The notes below the pieces were generated by a model. That model was not told the DNA's origin and ran no database searches. It worked only from the letters and a program-made list of their open reading frames with translations. A stretch of 64,000 nucleotides of DNA, from the NCBI RefSeq assembly GCF_007745175.1, contig NZ_CP036271.1, positions 3,918,314 to 3,982,313 of the forward strand, given 5' to 3'. Of this stretch, positions 1 to 7,891 are shown piece after piece. Made by a program: the position numbers and the translations under genes. This stretch comes from Caulifigura coniformis (lineage in GTDB: Bacteria; Planctomycetota; Planctomycetia; Planctomycetales; Planctomycetaceae). Numbering within the stretch: the first letter of the stretch is position 1; every line of letters starts with the position of its first letter.

Positions 1-334
1 CGTGATGAATCATCGACGTCTTGCCGTGCATCAGCCGCTTGGCACGGAGCACCTTCGCTCCATAAACCTCGGCCATGCATTGATGGCCCAGGCAGACTCC
101 GAATACCGGCAGCTTCGGCCCGAAGTGTTCGATCACCGCCTTCGAGATTCCCGCCTCGCCGGGAGAGCAGGGGCCCGGAGAAACGATGATCCGCTCCGGT
201 TTCAGCTTTTCGATTTCGCTGATGGAAATCTGGTCGTTTCGTGCGACCTGGATGTCGAGCGCGGAGTCGATTTCCCCCAGTCGCTGGACGAGGTTGTACG
301 TGAACGAATCGTAGTTATCGAGAACGAAGATCAT
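1..334 (-). CDS. trpG: Glutamine amidotransferase, anthranilate/aminodeoxychorismate synthase component II (partial)
   Basis: Class I glutamine amidotransferase that hydrolyses glutamine and passes ammonia to a chorismate-binding partner, in tryptophan (TrpG) or folate (PabA) synthesis. Only the first 111 residues are present; the gene runs off the left edge. The N-terminus MIFVLDNYDSFTYNLVQ is the standard TrpG/PabA opening, SPGPCSPGEAG (52-62) is the conserved oxyanion region, and GVCLGHQ (79-85) carries the nucleophile Cys81. The ATG lies inside the last codons of the upstream transglutaminase gene (20-base overlap), so the two are probably translationally coupled. TrpG and PabA cannot be separated from this fragment, and the chorismate-binding subunit is not in the window. 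Confidence 0.9.
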   Translation of the reverse strand, partial: MIFVLDNYDSFTYNLVQRLGEIDSALDIQVARNDQISISEIEKLKPERIIVSPGPCSPGEAGISKAVIEHFGPKLPVFGVCLGHQCMAEVYGAKVLRAKRLMHGKTSMIHH

Positions 335-2681
335 GGCTGTCGGAGTTTACGGAGGTGCGGGAAGAAAGACAGGCTTCCAGTCGCCACAGCCGCCGTTCCA
401 GTCGATCCTCGTCAACGGTGGAAAGTTTCTCGCCGCCGAATCGGACACGGTAAAACTCGTCCGACACCGTCCCCGGCAACTCGGTCAGGCCGGCTTCATC
501 GAGCTGCCGGCCCAGCATCCGCTTCACGGTCTGCCCGAATTCCTGCGCCGTCTGTGACCGCTCCGGCGCCAGGCCTGCCCGATCGACGATCTTCTTGAAC
601 CGATTGTAGAAGGCAACCTCGGGGCCGGAGTGCTCACCGCGGGTTTTGAGGCCTCCGAGCGACCCGATCCTGTAGATCAGGCGTGAGAGCAGTTTGTAGA
701 GAATGGCCATCGTCGTCAGCAGGACGAACGCCGTCAGGCCGCCTCTCCAGCTGATCCACTGGTCAGGATTGCGGATCGTCTCCAGCGCGCCGGCCCAGAC
801 CGTCTCAAACTTGGCCTTCAGGTCGATCACGCGCTGCCAGCTCCGCTGGCCAAGCCGCTGGATCGGCAGGTACACCTGCTCGCGCTGCTGCTGGCTGTTC
901 ATCCCGATGCCCGTCAGCCACAACCGCACCGCCACGTCCTTGGCGAACGCCCACGTCGATTGCGTCTGGCCGGCTGCTACCTTGGCCGTCTTGTCGCGGA
1001 TGGCCGGAGTCGGATCGAACGTCACCCATCGATTGTAGATCCGCGCCTCGGTCCACGCGTGGGCAAAACGTTGCTGAATGTAGAACGTCCCGGTCGCCCC
1101 TTCGAAATTGCCCCCCTTGAAGCCGGTGACGAGCCGGGAGGGGATGTCGGCCGCGCGAAACATCAGCGCCAGCGCCGACGCGAAATACTCGCAGTGCCCC
1201 TTTTTCCGGTTGACCAGGAAGTCTTCGATCGGATCGACCCGCGAATTGTCCACCGCTGCCTTCGTCGTGTACTCAAACCGGCCGCTGTCACGCAGGTAGT
1301 GCAGAATCGCGTTCGCCTTCATCTCGTCGTCCTCCGCCGCGGAGGCGGGCAGGGTGGCCAGGATCTCTTTGGTGATCCGCCGAAGCTCCACAAGGTCTTC
1401 CGGCACCTGCAGGAGTTGTTCGTTGTACCGGACGTTGTTGGCGCCGAAGAAGGGCAGGCCGCGGCCAAGAATGTACGTCGGGTCGTACTCCAGCTCTTCC
1501 GCGTCATGCAGGCTGTAGACCTGATAGGAATAGCTGTCGTAGACCGATTCATCCTGCCGCGAATACTCGTTCGTCTGCTGGCGTCGGTAGATCTCGTTAC
1601 CTTCGAGAGGCCCGTCGCACGTCACCACCTGGCCGACCGTGAACAGCGTCGCGGAGTTGCTGGAATTCAGGCGGATGTCGACGCGCACGAGCTTCTCATC
1701 GGGCCGCGGCATCGAGCAGGCGTCCCCCCGCGACCGGAGCACCGGGTCCCATCGGCCCCGCGTGTAATCCTCGAGCGTCCTGGCTCGAAACAGTGGATCC
1801 TCGCCCAGCCAGGCTTTGGCCTTCACGGTGTTCATCCGGCGATTGGACGGGTATTCGAAGAAGTTGGCCGTGAGGGCAACGTCGTTGCTGGCCATGATCT
1901 CCCCGATATCCCCCAGTCGCACCCGTTCCGTGAAGCCGGCGATTCGATCGCCTGCCAGCGCCGTATCGTCGAACAGCCGCAGGCGACTCATCCACACCCG
2001 GGGGATGAACGTGAAGAACAGCGCCGAGACCACCATCCCGGCCAACGTCATCGCGGCGACCGACATCACGAACCGCCGGCTCAGCAGACGGAACTTGCTG
2101 TCGGGACGCAGTCCGTTCACGCAGTAGCTGTTTGTCGACGCCTGGGCCGCACGATTCTCTCCGGCCGCCGCACTCCGCCGCGACAAAGGCACCTGGGCCG
2201 GCTGCTGCAGCATCCGGGATGCCGAACGCTGCATGGTGAAGATGGCCATCGTCCACATCGCCATCAGCAGCCACGCCATCAGCGCCCCGCCGAACCACGG
2301 AGCCGAGGTCAGCACCGAAGCGACGGAAATCTGCAGCACCGCCAGCGCGGACAGCCACCACACCGACCGCGTCTCTTTGACCTGGAGCAGGAACAGCCAG
2401 CTCAGGTAGACGATCAGGTGCCCCCCCGCAAGAAGTCGCGCTTCGATGCTCCCGATGTACAGCTCATACCCGGCCATGATCACGGCGCTCACGCCGAGGA
2501 CGTTCAACGCCACCCTCGGCAGCGCGAAGCCTTCTTCACGCTCGTTGAGGAACCATGCGATCAGCCCGATCGGCAGCGACAGTGCGGCCGTGGCGCCCCC
2601 TTCCGCGAAGGCGAAGATCAGCCCCGACAGGATCGTCAGCAGGATGATGCTGGCGGTCAGAACGGTCGAAAGTTGCTCCAT
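315..2681 (-). CDS. TgpA-like transmembrane transglutaminase (DUF3488/transglutaminase-like)
   Basis: Inner-membrane protein of 788 residues with the TgpA architecture: a multi-helix N-terminal membrane region (roughly 1-230), an extracytoplasmic transglutaminase-like core, one more helix near 650, and a cytoplasmic tail. The papain-like triad is visible: Cys497 in GHCEYFAS, His541 in FAHAWTEAR and Asp556 in FDPTPA. The family is thought to process or cross-link envelope proteins; the substrate is unknown. The ATG start follows GGGAGACC. It lies 14 bases after the DUF58 gene and overlaps the trpG start. DUF58 plus TgpA is a recurring pair, usually with a MoxR ATPase, which is not present here. 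Family assignment is strong; the biological role is inferred. Confidence 0.9.
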   Translation of the reverse strand: MEQLSTVLTASIILLTILSGLIFAFAEGGATAALSLPIGLIAWFLNEREEGFALPRVALNVLGVSAVIMAGYELYIGSIEARLLAGGHLIVYLSWLFLLQVKETRSVWWLSALAVLQISVASVLTSAPWFGGALMAWLLMAMWTMAIFTMQRSASRMLQQPAQVPLSRRSAAAGENRAAQASTNSYCVNGLRPDSKFRLLSRRFVMSVAAMTLAGMVVSALFFTFIPRVWMSRLRLFDDTALAGDRIAGFTERVRLGDIGEIMASNDVALTANFFEYPSNRRMNTVKAKAWLGEDPLFRARTLEDYTRGRWDPVLRSRGDACSMPRPDEKLVRVDIRLNSSNSATLFTVGQVVTCDGPLEGNEIYRRQQTNEYSRQDESVYDSYSYQVYSLHDAEELEYDPTYILGRGLPFFGANNVRYNEQLLQVPEDLVELRRITKEILATLPASAAEDDEMKANAILHYLRDSGRFEYTTKAAVDNSRVDPIEDFLVNRKKGHCEYFASALALMFRAADIPSRLVTGFKGGNFEGATGTFYIQQRFAHAWTEARIYNRWVTFDPTPAIRDKTAKVAAGQTQSTWAFAKDVAVRLWLTGIGMNSQQQREQVYLPIQRLGQRSWQRVIDLKAKFETVWAGALETIRNPDQWISWRGGLTAFVLLTTMAILYKLLSRLIYRIGSLGGLKTRGEHSGPEVAFYNRFKKIVDRAGLAPERSQTAQEFGQTVKRMLGRQLDEAGLTELPGTVSDEFYRVRFGGEKLSTVDEDRLERRLWRLEACLSSRTSVNSDSHDLRSR

Positions 2682-2695
2682 GGTCTCCCGTCCCG

Positions 2696-4099
2696 TTATG
2701 CCCAGGCAAAGGCCCTGGAGTTCTCGATCTCGCTCAGCGACATGACCCGGATCATCCCCACCGGGTTCCGATCCCAGCCGTGGGTCGCCTGCAGTTCGCC
2801 CAGTTCCCGTTCGATGACTTCAGGCCTGGGCGTCAGCAGAAGGGTGGTATGCCGCCGGTCGGCGATCCGCATCGAAAACTCCACGAGCCGTCTCCAGTCG
2901 GCGTTGGCCGACGTCTCCAGCACCGCCAGGCCATCGAGCAGGTCCTCGATCGGCTGACGCTGGGAAATCTCGTTCCATTCCAGCCACGACTTTCCCGCCG
3001 CGGCAAGTGCGACCGGCGCGTCGCGCGAGGCGTGCAACTGCTGGACGCACACCGTCGCCGCAAAGCTGATCGCCAGTTCCATCCGTTCGTCGCGCTCCGC
3101 TCCGCCCGGCGCCCGCCACCCGTCGAGCAGCAGCACCACCGGGGTGTCCCGCTGGTCGCGAAACTCACGCACCATCAGTTCATTCCGCCGGGCGGACGTG
3201 CGCCAGTGGATGGTCCGCGGGTCGTCGCCGCTGTGATATTCCCGCATCGTGTGAAAGGTGTCCGCCGCGTGCGACGACTGTCGCGCCGACTGCGAACTCG
3301 TGTGCGACGTCTCCGTCAGGCGCCGCCAGCTCTGGGTCAATCGGCCGATCCGCGGATACACCAGGATCTGCGCCGGCAGGTCGAACTGGAGGCCGCGGTC
3401 GACGATTCCCAGGGGAAAACGGGAGTGAAGCTCAACCGGGCCGAGCGTCACCCGCCCGCGCGAGGCGATCGACAGCTGGTACGCCGAGACCTGTTTCCCG
3501 CCCCGCGGAACATGCACGAACAGGACTTCCGGTTCGATCACTTCGTTGACCGTTTCAGCCCGGTCGCGCACCGACATCATCCACGTCGGCATGACCCGTT
3601 TCCGGTTCGCCAGCTGCACTTCGACCGCCACGCATTCCCCGGCCATCATGCGCAGTGGCGCGTCACGCGTCACCGCCAGCCGTTGCAGCATCGCGAAGAT
3701 CAGGAAGCCGTTGATGACGAACGGGCCGATCAGGCAGCAGAACACCAGCAGCAGGGAATTCGACCGTCCCAGCAGCGAGCCGATGAACAGCACGCTGATC
3801 ATGACCAGGAAGACCCGCCCCTCTGCAGGCAGACGGAATCGGTACCGCGCGATCCGACGGGTTCGGAAGCGGGGCCAGGCGGAGACAATCAGTTCCTTAA
3901 GTCCCCAGATCGCGAAGTAGCCGGCGGCTCCCAGTGTCACCACGTGACCAGCCATCCCCAGACGCCGCGCCATCAGCCGCGTCGAAACCTCGGCAACGAT
4001 GGCTCCCACGCCCAGGCAGACGATCAGGAAGCCGCTGATGGAAATTCGCGACCTCCGGGAGCGACTCCCGGAGCCAATCGTCGAAGGATTCGGATCCAC
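2696..4099 (-). CDS. DUF58 domain-containing protein
   Basis: A 467-residue protein with two or three hydrophobic segments in the first 150 residues, then a soluble region with the DUF58 signature YHSGDDPRTIHWRTSARR near 288-305. DUF58 proteins have a von Willebrand A-like fold and usually accompany MoxR AAA+ ATPases and TgpA transglutaminases in envelope or stress modules. The next gene is TgpA-like, starting 14 bases downstream, so one transcript is likely. The start is taken as GTG at 4099; no convincing Shine-Dalgarno precedes it, so the N-terminus is uncertain. No MoxR gene lies upstream; the neighbouring region is non-coding and holds a divergent promoter. Confidence 0.85.
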   Translation of the reverse strand: MDPNPSTIGSGSRSRRSRISISGFLIVCLGVGAIVAEVSTRLMARRLGMAGHVVTLGAAGYFAIWGLKELIVSAWPRFRTRRIARYRFRLPAEGRVFLVMISVLFIGSLLGRSNSLLLVFCCLIGPFVINGFLIFAMLQRLAVTRDAPLRMMAGECVAVEVQLANRKRVMPTWMMSVRDRAETVNEVIEPEVLFVHVPRGGKQVSAYQLSIASRGRVTLGPVELHSRFPLGIVDRGLQFDLPAQILVYPRIGRLTQSWRRLTETSHTSSQSARQSSHAADTFHTMREYHSGDDPRTIHWRTSARRNELMVREFRDQRDTPVVLLLDGWRAPGGAERDERMELAISFAATVCVQQLHASRDAPVALAAAGKSWLEWNEISQRQPIEDLLDGLAVLETSANADWRRLVEFSMRIADRRHTTLLLTPRPEVIERELGELQATHGWDRNPVGMIRVMSLSEIENSRAFAWA

Positions 4100-4559
4100 C
4101 AGTCACGCAACAGGGAAGAGGACTTGGGGAGAGACGTTACCGCGAACCCGTTGAGCCCGCGGACGAAACCATCCTATCAACTCCCGCCCGCCCACAAAAA
4201 CGGGCCGATTCACACATTCCGAAGAACCGCCCCTATCAGGAGCGTCGGCGCGGATGGTCCCCGCCCGGCCGTGGAGTCGCTGCGACCGTGCCTCCCGGCT
4301 CTGGATGGGCCGATTCCCCACAGCCCTCCAGACTTTGCAGCAGTCGGGTTGGACGGATTGCCGAACCGAATCCCAGAGATTGCGCGGCCTCAGTTGTTCG
4401 GTTGTTGACCTCGGTTTTTTTACAGCCGTACAATTTCCGGTCGCCCCCGCAGAATTTGCCAGGATTCCCCGGCCTGCGGAATCGTCCGCGATCGCACACG
4501 GTTCGTTTCCTCCCCATCTCGAGTTCAGGCCCACTCACCAGGCGACTGGAAAGCCCTCA
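4100..4559. other. Intergenic region between divergent envelope gene groups
   Basis: About 460 bases without a credible gene. Overlapping open frames here run antisense to or extend real genes and lack starts with ribosome sites. It holds the promoter-like pair described at 4405-4434 and an implied untranslated leader of about 120 bases ahead of the gene starting at 4560. No strong hairpin was seen. Confidence 0.6.
4405..4434 (+). promoter_or_regulatory. Putative sigma-70-type promoter of the envelope gene run
   Basis: TTGACC at 4405-4410 and TACAAT at 4429-4434 are separated by 18 bases, with a T-rich spacer. This matches 5 of 6 bases at each hexamer. Transcription would start near 4441, about 120 bases before the ATG at 4560. 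Confidence 0.5.
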
Positions 4560-5231
4560 ATGGCGTCGTTCGGTAAAACTCTGGTGGTCGTGTTGTTTCT
4601 GAGCAGCGTTGCGTTTCTCGGATTCGCGATGGCCTCGTTCTTCGGCGGACCCAACTGGACCGCCGAGATGCGAGAGCTCGAAGGCAAAGAACCCCACCAG
4701 GGGTTCGTGTTCAACAAGAGCGAATCCAACCCTGCCAAGTGGAGCGTCAAACGCACCGGAAACGATCAGCAGATTTCCAGCTCGGTCGTGCAGGGTGAAG
4801 TCGTTGCCGCGGCCTTCAAGTCGCTGACCGCGTCACAGCAGACGGAAATCCAGGCACTGAAAGATCAGGAAGCGGCCTTCAAGGAACGCAAAGAGGCCTA
4901 CGTCGCCTCGCTTCCCGTCGACGAAGCCTCCCTCGACGCCTCTCGCACGCAGCTGCTGTCGATTCTCGAACAGACGCGGGCCCAGGGATCGCAGCTGGCT
5001 GTCCAGGTCGCTGCCAAAACCGAAGAAGCCCAGAAGATCGAACAGCGGATCGGCGAGCGGCGTGACGACGTCATCCGCCTCCGGGCCCAGCTCGACGAAC
5101 TGCGGGCGGATGCCTACAGGCTTCAGGAACTGAGGACGGAACTGAACGATCAGCTGCAGCAACTCGTGTCGCTCGTCGACAGGGCGGAAGAGCGGAACCA
5201 GCAGCTGAAGTCGACAGCCTCCGTGAAGTGA
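4560..5231 (+). CDS. Membrane-anchored coiled-coil protein, unknown function
   Basis: A 223-residue protein not recognised as a named family. An N-terminal hydrophobic helix (about 5-28) should anchor it in the inner membrane. From about residue 85 the sequence is a long charged, Gln/Glu/Arg-rich helical region with heptad-like spacing, ending in QLVSLVDRAEERNQQLK. The open frame extends upstream, but the ATG at 4560 is preferred because it directly precedes the hydrophobic helix; GGAAAG lies just upstream. It is first in a co-oriented group with a second coiled-coil membrane protein (78 bases downstream) and a 46-residue membrane protein, suggesting a membrane-tethered complex. Function is unknown. 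Confidence 0.75.
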   Translation: MASFGKTLVVVLFLSSVAFLGFAMASFFGGPNWTAEMRELEGKEPHQGFVFNKSESNPAKWSVKRTGNDQQISSSVVQGEVVAAAFKSLTASQQTEIQALKDQEAAFKERKEAYVASLPVDEASLDASRTQLLSILEQTRAQGSQLAVQVAAKTEEAQKIEQRIGERRDDVIRLRAQLDELRADAYRLQELRTELNDQLQQLVSLVDRAEERNQQLKSTASVK

Positions 5232-5309
5232 CGCCCGGTCGCGTTTTATCGAATTGATGGGAACTGACTCCGAAAGCCACCCGGCTGCCGGAGCTCGAAC
5301 GAGGTCAGC

Positions 5310-6179
5310 ATGTCCAACGTCGGCAAACTGCTGGTTTTCCTCCAGCTCACTCTGAGCGTCGTCTTCGCGGCGATGGCGGGTGCGGTCTACACCGCGCACA
5401 CCAACTGGAAGGCGACGGCGGAGAAATCCAAGGCGGACCTCGCCACCAAGGAACAGGACCTCTCCCGGGCGATCACCAACGCCGAGATGGAGAAGAACGA
5501 CCTGACCACCCGCCTCAACGCGGAAAAGGATCAGCGTCTGAAGGTCGAGGCCGACCTCCAGACGGCTCAGGTCCAGGTGGCCGCACTCCAGAAGGACAAG
5601 ATCGACCTGCAGTCGCAGAACTCCTCCCAGACCGCGCTCGCCGAAACCAAGGCCAGCGAGGCAGGGTACCGGAATGAAGAAGCCCTCAAGCAGCGGCTGA
5701 TCAACAGCGACGTTCAGAAACGCCTCGACGAAGCCCAGCAGGAACTCCGCCTCAAGACCGACAGCCTGTTCGTCACCCGCACGGAACTCGCCGATCTGGA
5801 AGCCCGCCACACGGCCCTCCTCCAGGAGAAGGCCAGTCTCGAAAAAATCCTGGCCAATGCAAACGTCAATTTCGACCTCCGCTTGGTCAACAAGCTCCAG
5901 TCGCCCCCGCCGGTGGTCGATGGCATCGTGGAGGAAGTCCAGAACGATCGCACCGGACGGGCCAAGATGCTCGTCATCTCGATCGGAGCGGATGATGGTT
6001 TGATCGTCGGCCACGAACTCGATGCGTTCCGCTCGGGTGTCGACGGCCGGCGGGCGCAGTGGCTCGGACGCGTGCGGGTGGTCGACACCCGTCCCGACCA
6101 GGCTGTGGTTGAAGTGGTCCAGACGGCCAAGAACGGCATTATCGAAAAGGGAGACAATGTCACGACGAAGCTCCTCTGA
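5310..6179 (+). CDS. Membrane-anchored coiled-coil protein with C-terminal beta domain
   Basis: A 289-residue protein with a signal-anchor helix (about 6-28), a long coiled coil (about 30-180) rich in Lys, Glu, Gln and Ala, and a compact C-terminal domain (about 190-289) whose alternating strands, such as LVISIGADDGLIVGHEL, loosely resemble the beta domains after coiled coils in MreC-like or FlgT-like envelope proteins. That resemblance is an impression from pattern, not a detected homology. The ATG follows GAGG at good spacing. The 3' end overlaps the next small gene by 23 bases, which implies coupling. With the preceding gene it makes a pair of similar topology that may oligomerise through the coils. 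Confidence 0.8.
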   Translation: MSNVGKLLVFLQLTLSVVFAAMAGAVYTAHTNWKATAEKSKADLATKEQDLSRAITNAEMEKNDLTTRLNAEKDQRLKVEADLQTAQVQVAALQKDKIDLQSQNSSQTALAETKASEAGYRNEEALKQRLINSDVQKRLDEAQQELRLKTDSLFVTRTELADLEARHTALLQEKASLEKILANANVNFDLRLVNKLQSPPPVVDGIVEEVQNDRTGRAKMLVISIGADDGLIVGHELDAFRSGVDGRRAQWLGRVRVVDTRPDQAVVEVVQTAKNGIIEKGDNVTTKLL

Positions 6180-6297
6180 GGACGCCGCTCCGGACGTCTA
6201 CACCGCGCTCCTGTTCGCCTCAGTGGCGGCCATCGCGGTCGGGATCATCCTGCTGATGTTCGAACTCGGCAGCTACAACAACAACCTGGGCGGCTGA
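6157..6297 (+). CDS. Small single-span membrane protein (46 residues)
   Basis: A 46-residue protein starting with ATG inside the end of the preceding coiled-coil gene, in another frame, with a strong ribosome site (AAAAGGGAGACA) just upstream. It has a polar N-terminus (MSRRSSSEDAAPD), one membrane helix (about 16-36, VYTALLFASVAAIAVGIILL) and a short polar tail ending in NNNLGG. The ribosome site, the 23-base overlap and the clear helix make it more likely real than random. It is probably a partner of the two coiled-coil membrane proteins. No family is recognised. Confidence 0.7.
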   Translation: MSRRSSSEDAAPDVYTALLFASVAAIAVGIILLMFELGSYNNNLGG

Positions 6298-6360
6298 TCG
6301 TCGGGCCACGGCTCCGCGGATCTGCTAGAATGCCTCGTCACTTCCGACGGGGCATTCGCC

Positions 6361-7716
6361 ATGTTGCGTCCGCATTTCTACGCCGTGATCCTCCTTTCCC
6401 TCCTGGCAGTCCGGCCTTGTTCGGTGCTCGCCCAGGGGACCGGCAACAACGGAGGCGGTGGAAATAACAACGGCGGCAACAACAGCGGCGGCATCCTGAT
6501 TGATCCCGAGGGCGTGCTCCGCCCGATGCAGGTTGTCCCCGCTCTCAATGCGAAGCGCCGCCCGGGGGCCAAAGACCTCGCGCCCGGAAACGTCTGTGTC
6601 TCCCTCCGTCGACTCAACGAAATCCTCAGGCAGGCCCCGCCGGACGCCCTTCCCGCGGAAGCGCACATCCTGGGAGGCCTGACGCGCATTGATCAGGTCG
6701 TCGTTGATGCCGAGGCACGAGACATCCTGCTGATCGGTCCCGGTGAAACTCAGGCCGCCGGAGCAGCGCCCACATTCCTGGGAGAGACGTCGGGACGTGC
6801 GCTGATGCGCACGGGAGATTTCCTGACGATGCTCGATGTCGCGAGGGGAGGGGGGCTGCGTGTGCGCTGCTCCATCGATCCCGATCCCGCCCGCCTGAAG
6901 AAGTACAACGAAACGATTCAGTCGACCGCCGGCAGCGTCAGCTTCAAGAACGCCGCGGCGTGGTACGAGGGACTGTCGCGGATCCTCGGCCGCCAGATCG
7001 TCACGGTCGAGGGAGTCCCCGGCGATTCCCGGATCGGCAACGTCCTCGCGGCAGCCGACTATTCCATGAAACGCATCGCGCTCGGGCTGGAGCCGTCGGG
7101 CGTGAAGGAAATCCGGCCGCAGCTCGCCTACGCCGCGGGTGACACCGGCGCCACGATGAAACGCTGGTGGTTCGCGCCGCTGTACGAGGATGTCGCTGTC
7201 AGTCCCGATCGAACTCTGTTTCAGTTCTCAGGCCAGCGCGTGAAGCTTTTGGCGCAGGAGGAATTGATTCTCGACAGCGGCCAGCGAGTGGACAGTGACC
7301 GGAATCGCCCCAGCACTGAAGCCTTCGCACGCCAGTTCACGACCCACTTTGAAGAACTCACGGCCGCCCGGCCGATCTTTGCCGACCTGCGAAACCAGTT
7401 CGATCTCGCAGTCACGGTATCGCTGCTCGTGCGAGAGCGGCTTCTGGAGCGCATGGACCTCGAGTTCCGGCCGTCCCCCGCAGTCATGGACACGCTCTCT
7501 CCGAAATGTCAGACCCCGCGATTCGTCGATTCCGGGGCCAACATCCGCCGCGTGAACCGCACCACGATCGTCGGTGTCGTGGGCGGCGTCGTCCTCACGC
7601 CGTCTGCGGTCATCGCGAATGAAGTTCCAATCAGGGAGCCCGGCCGCGTGGCAGACCGCCGCGCTCCCGATGACCTGGCGGGATCACAATTCGCGTGGCC
7701 CCTTCAGGTTCCGTAA
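6361..7716 (+). CDS. Secreted DUF1598-like protein
   Basis: A 451-residue exported protein with a Sec signal peptide (about 1-24, cleavage near VLAQG), followed by a Gly/Asn-rich linker (about 27-45) and a globular region. The central part (about 75-290), with LRRLNEILRQAPP and repeated short strands, looks like the planctomycete DUF1598 family; I recall this from family pattern and could not test it. Function is unknown. It lies 63 bases after the small membrane protein gene and is co-oriented with the two giant proteins downstream. A TAGAAT motif near 6325 might be a -10 element, but no matching -35 was found. Confidence 0.75.
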   Translation: MLRPHFYAVILLSLLAVRPCSVLAQGTGNNGGGGNNNGGNNSGGILIDPEGVLRPMQVVPALNAKRRPGAKDLAPGNVCVSLRRLNEILRQAPPDALPAEAHILGGLTRIDQVVVDAEARDILLIGPGETQAAGAAPTFLGETSGRALMRTGDFLTMLDVARGGGLRVRCSIDPDPARLKKYNETIQSTAGSVSFKNAAAWYEGLSRILGRQIVTVEGVPGDSRIGNVLAAADYSMKRIALGLEPSGVKEIRPQLAYAAGDTGATMKRWWFAPLYEDVAVSPDRTLFQFSGQRVKLLAQEELILDSGQRVDSDRNRPSTEAFARQFTTHFEELTAARPIFADLRNQFDLAVTVSLLVRERLLERMDLEFRPSPAVMDTLSPKCQTPRFVDSGANIRRVNRTTIVGVVGGVVLTPSAVIANEVPIREPGRVADRRAPDDLAGSQFAWPLQVP

Positions 7717-7891
7717 GAACCGAGCCTTCCTTACAGACCGCGGGAACTTCCGGGGAATGGCGACCGCCGACGGCCGAACAACTTTCGGACGTTCCATTCT
7801 TGGCGTAAACTTGGACTGTCTGATGGGACGGCCGGTCTCTTCTCGGGGACGCTCGTTTCAGGCCGTATTTCACCTTGTTCAAAGTCGCGTC

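Noticed and set aside
960-2957. 665-codon open frame on the plus strand
   Set aside because: It is antisense to the TgpA-like gene; the product is Arg/His/Gln/Pro-rich with no domain, as expected from the reverse of a high-GC gene.
2780-4408. 542-codon open frame on the plus strand
   Set aside because: Antisense to the DUF58 gene, with biased composition and no recognisable motif.
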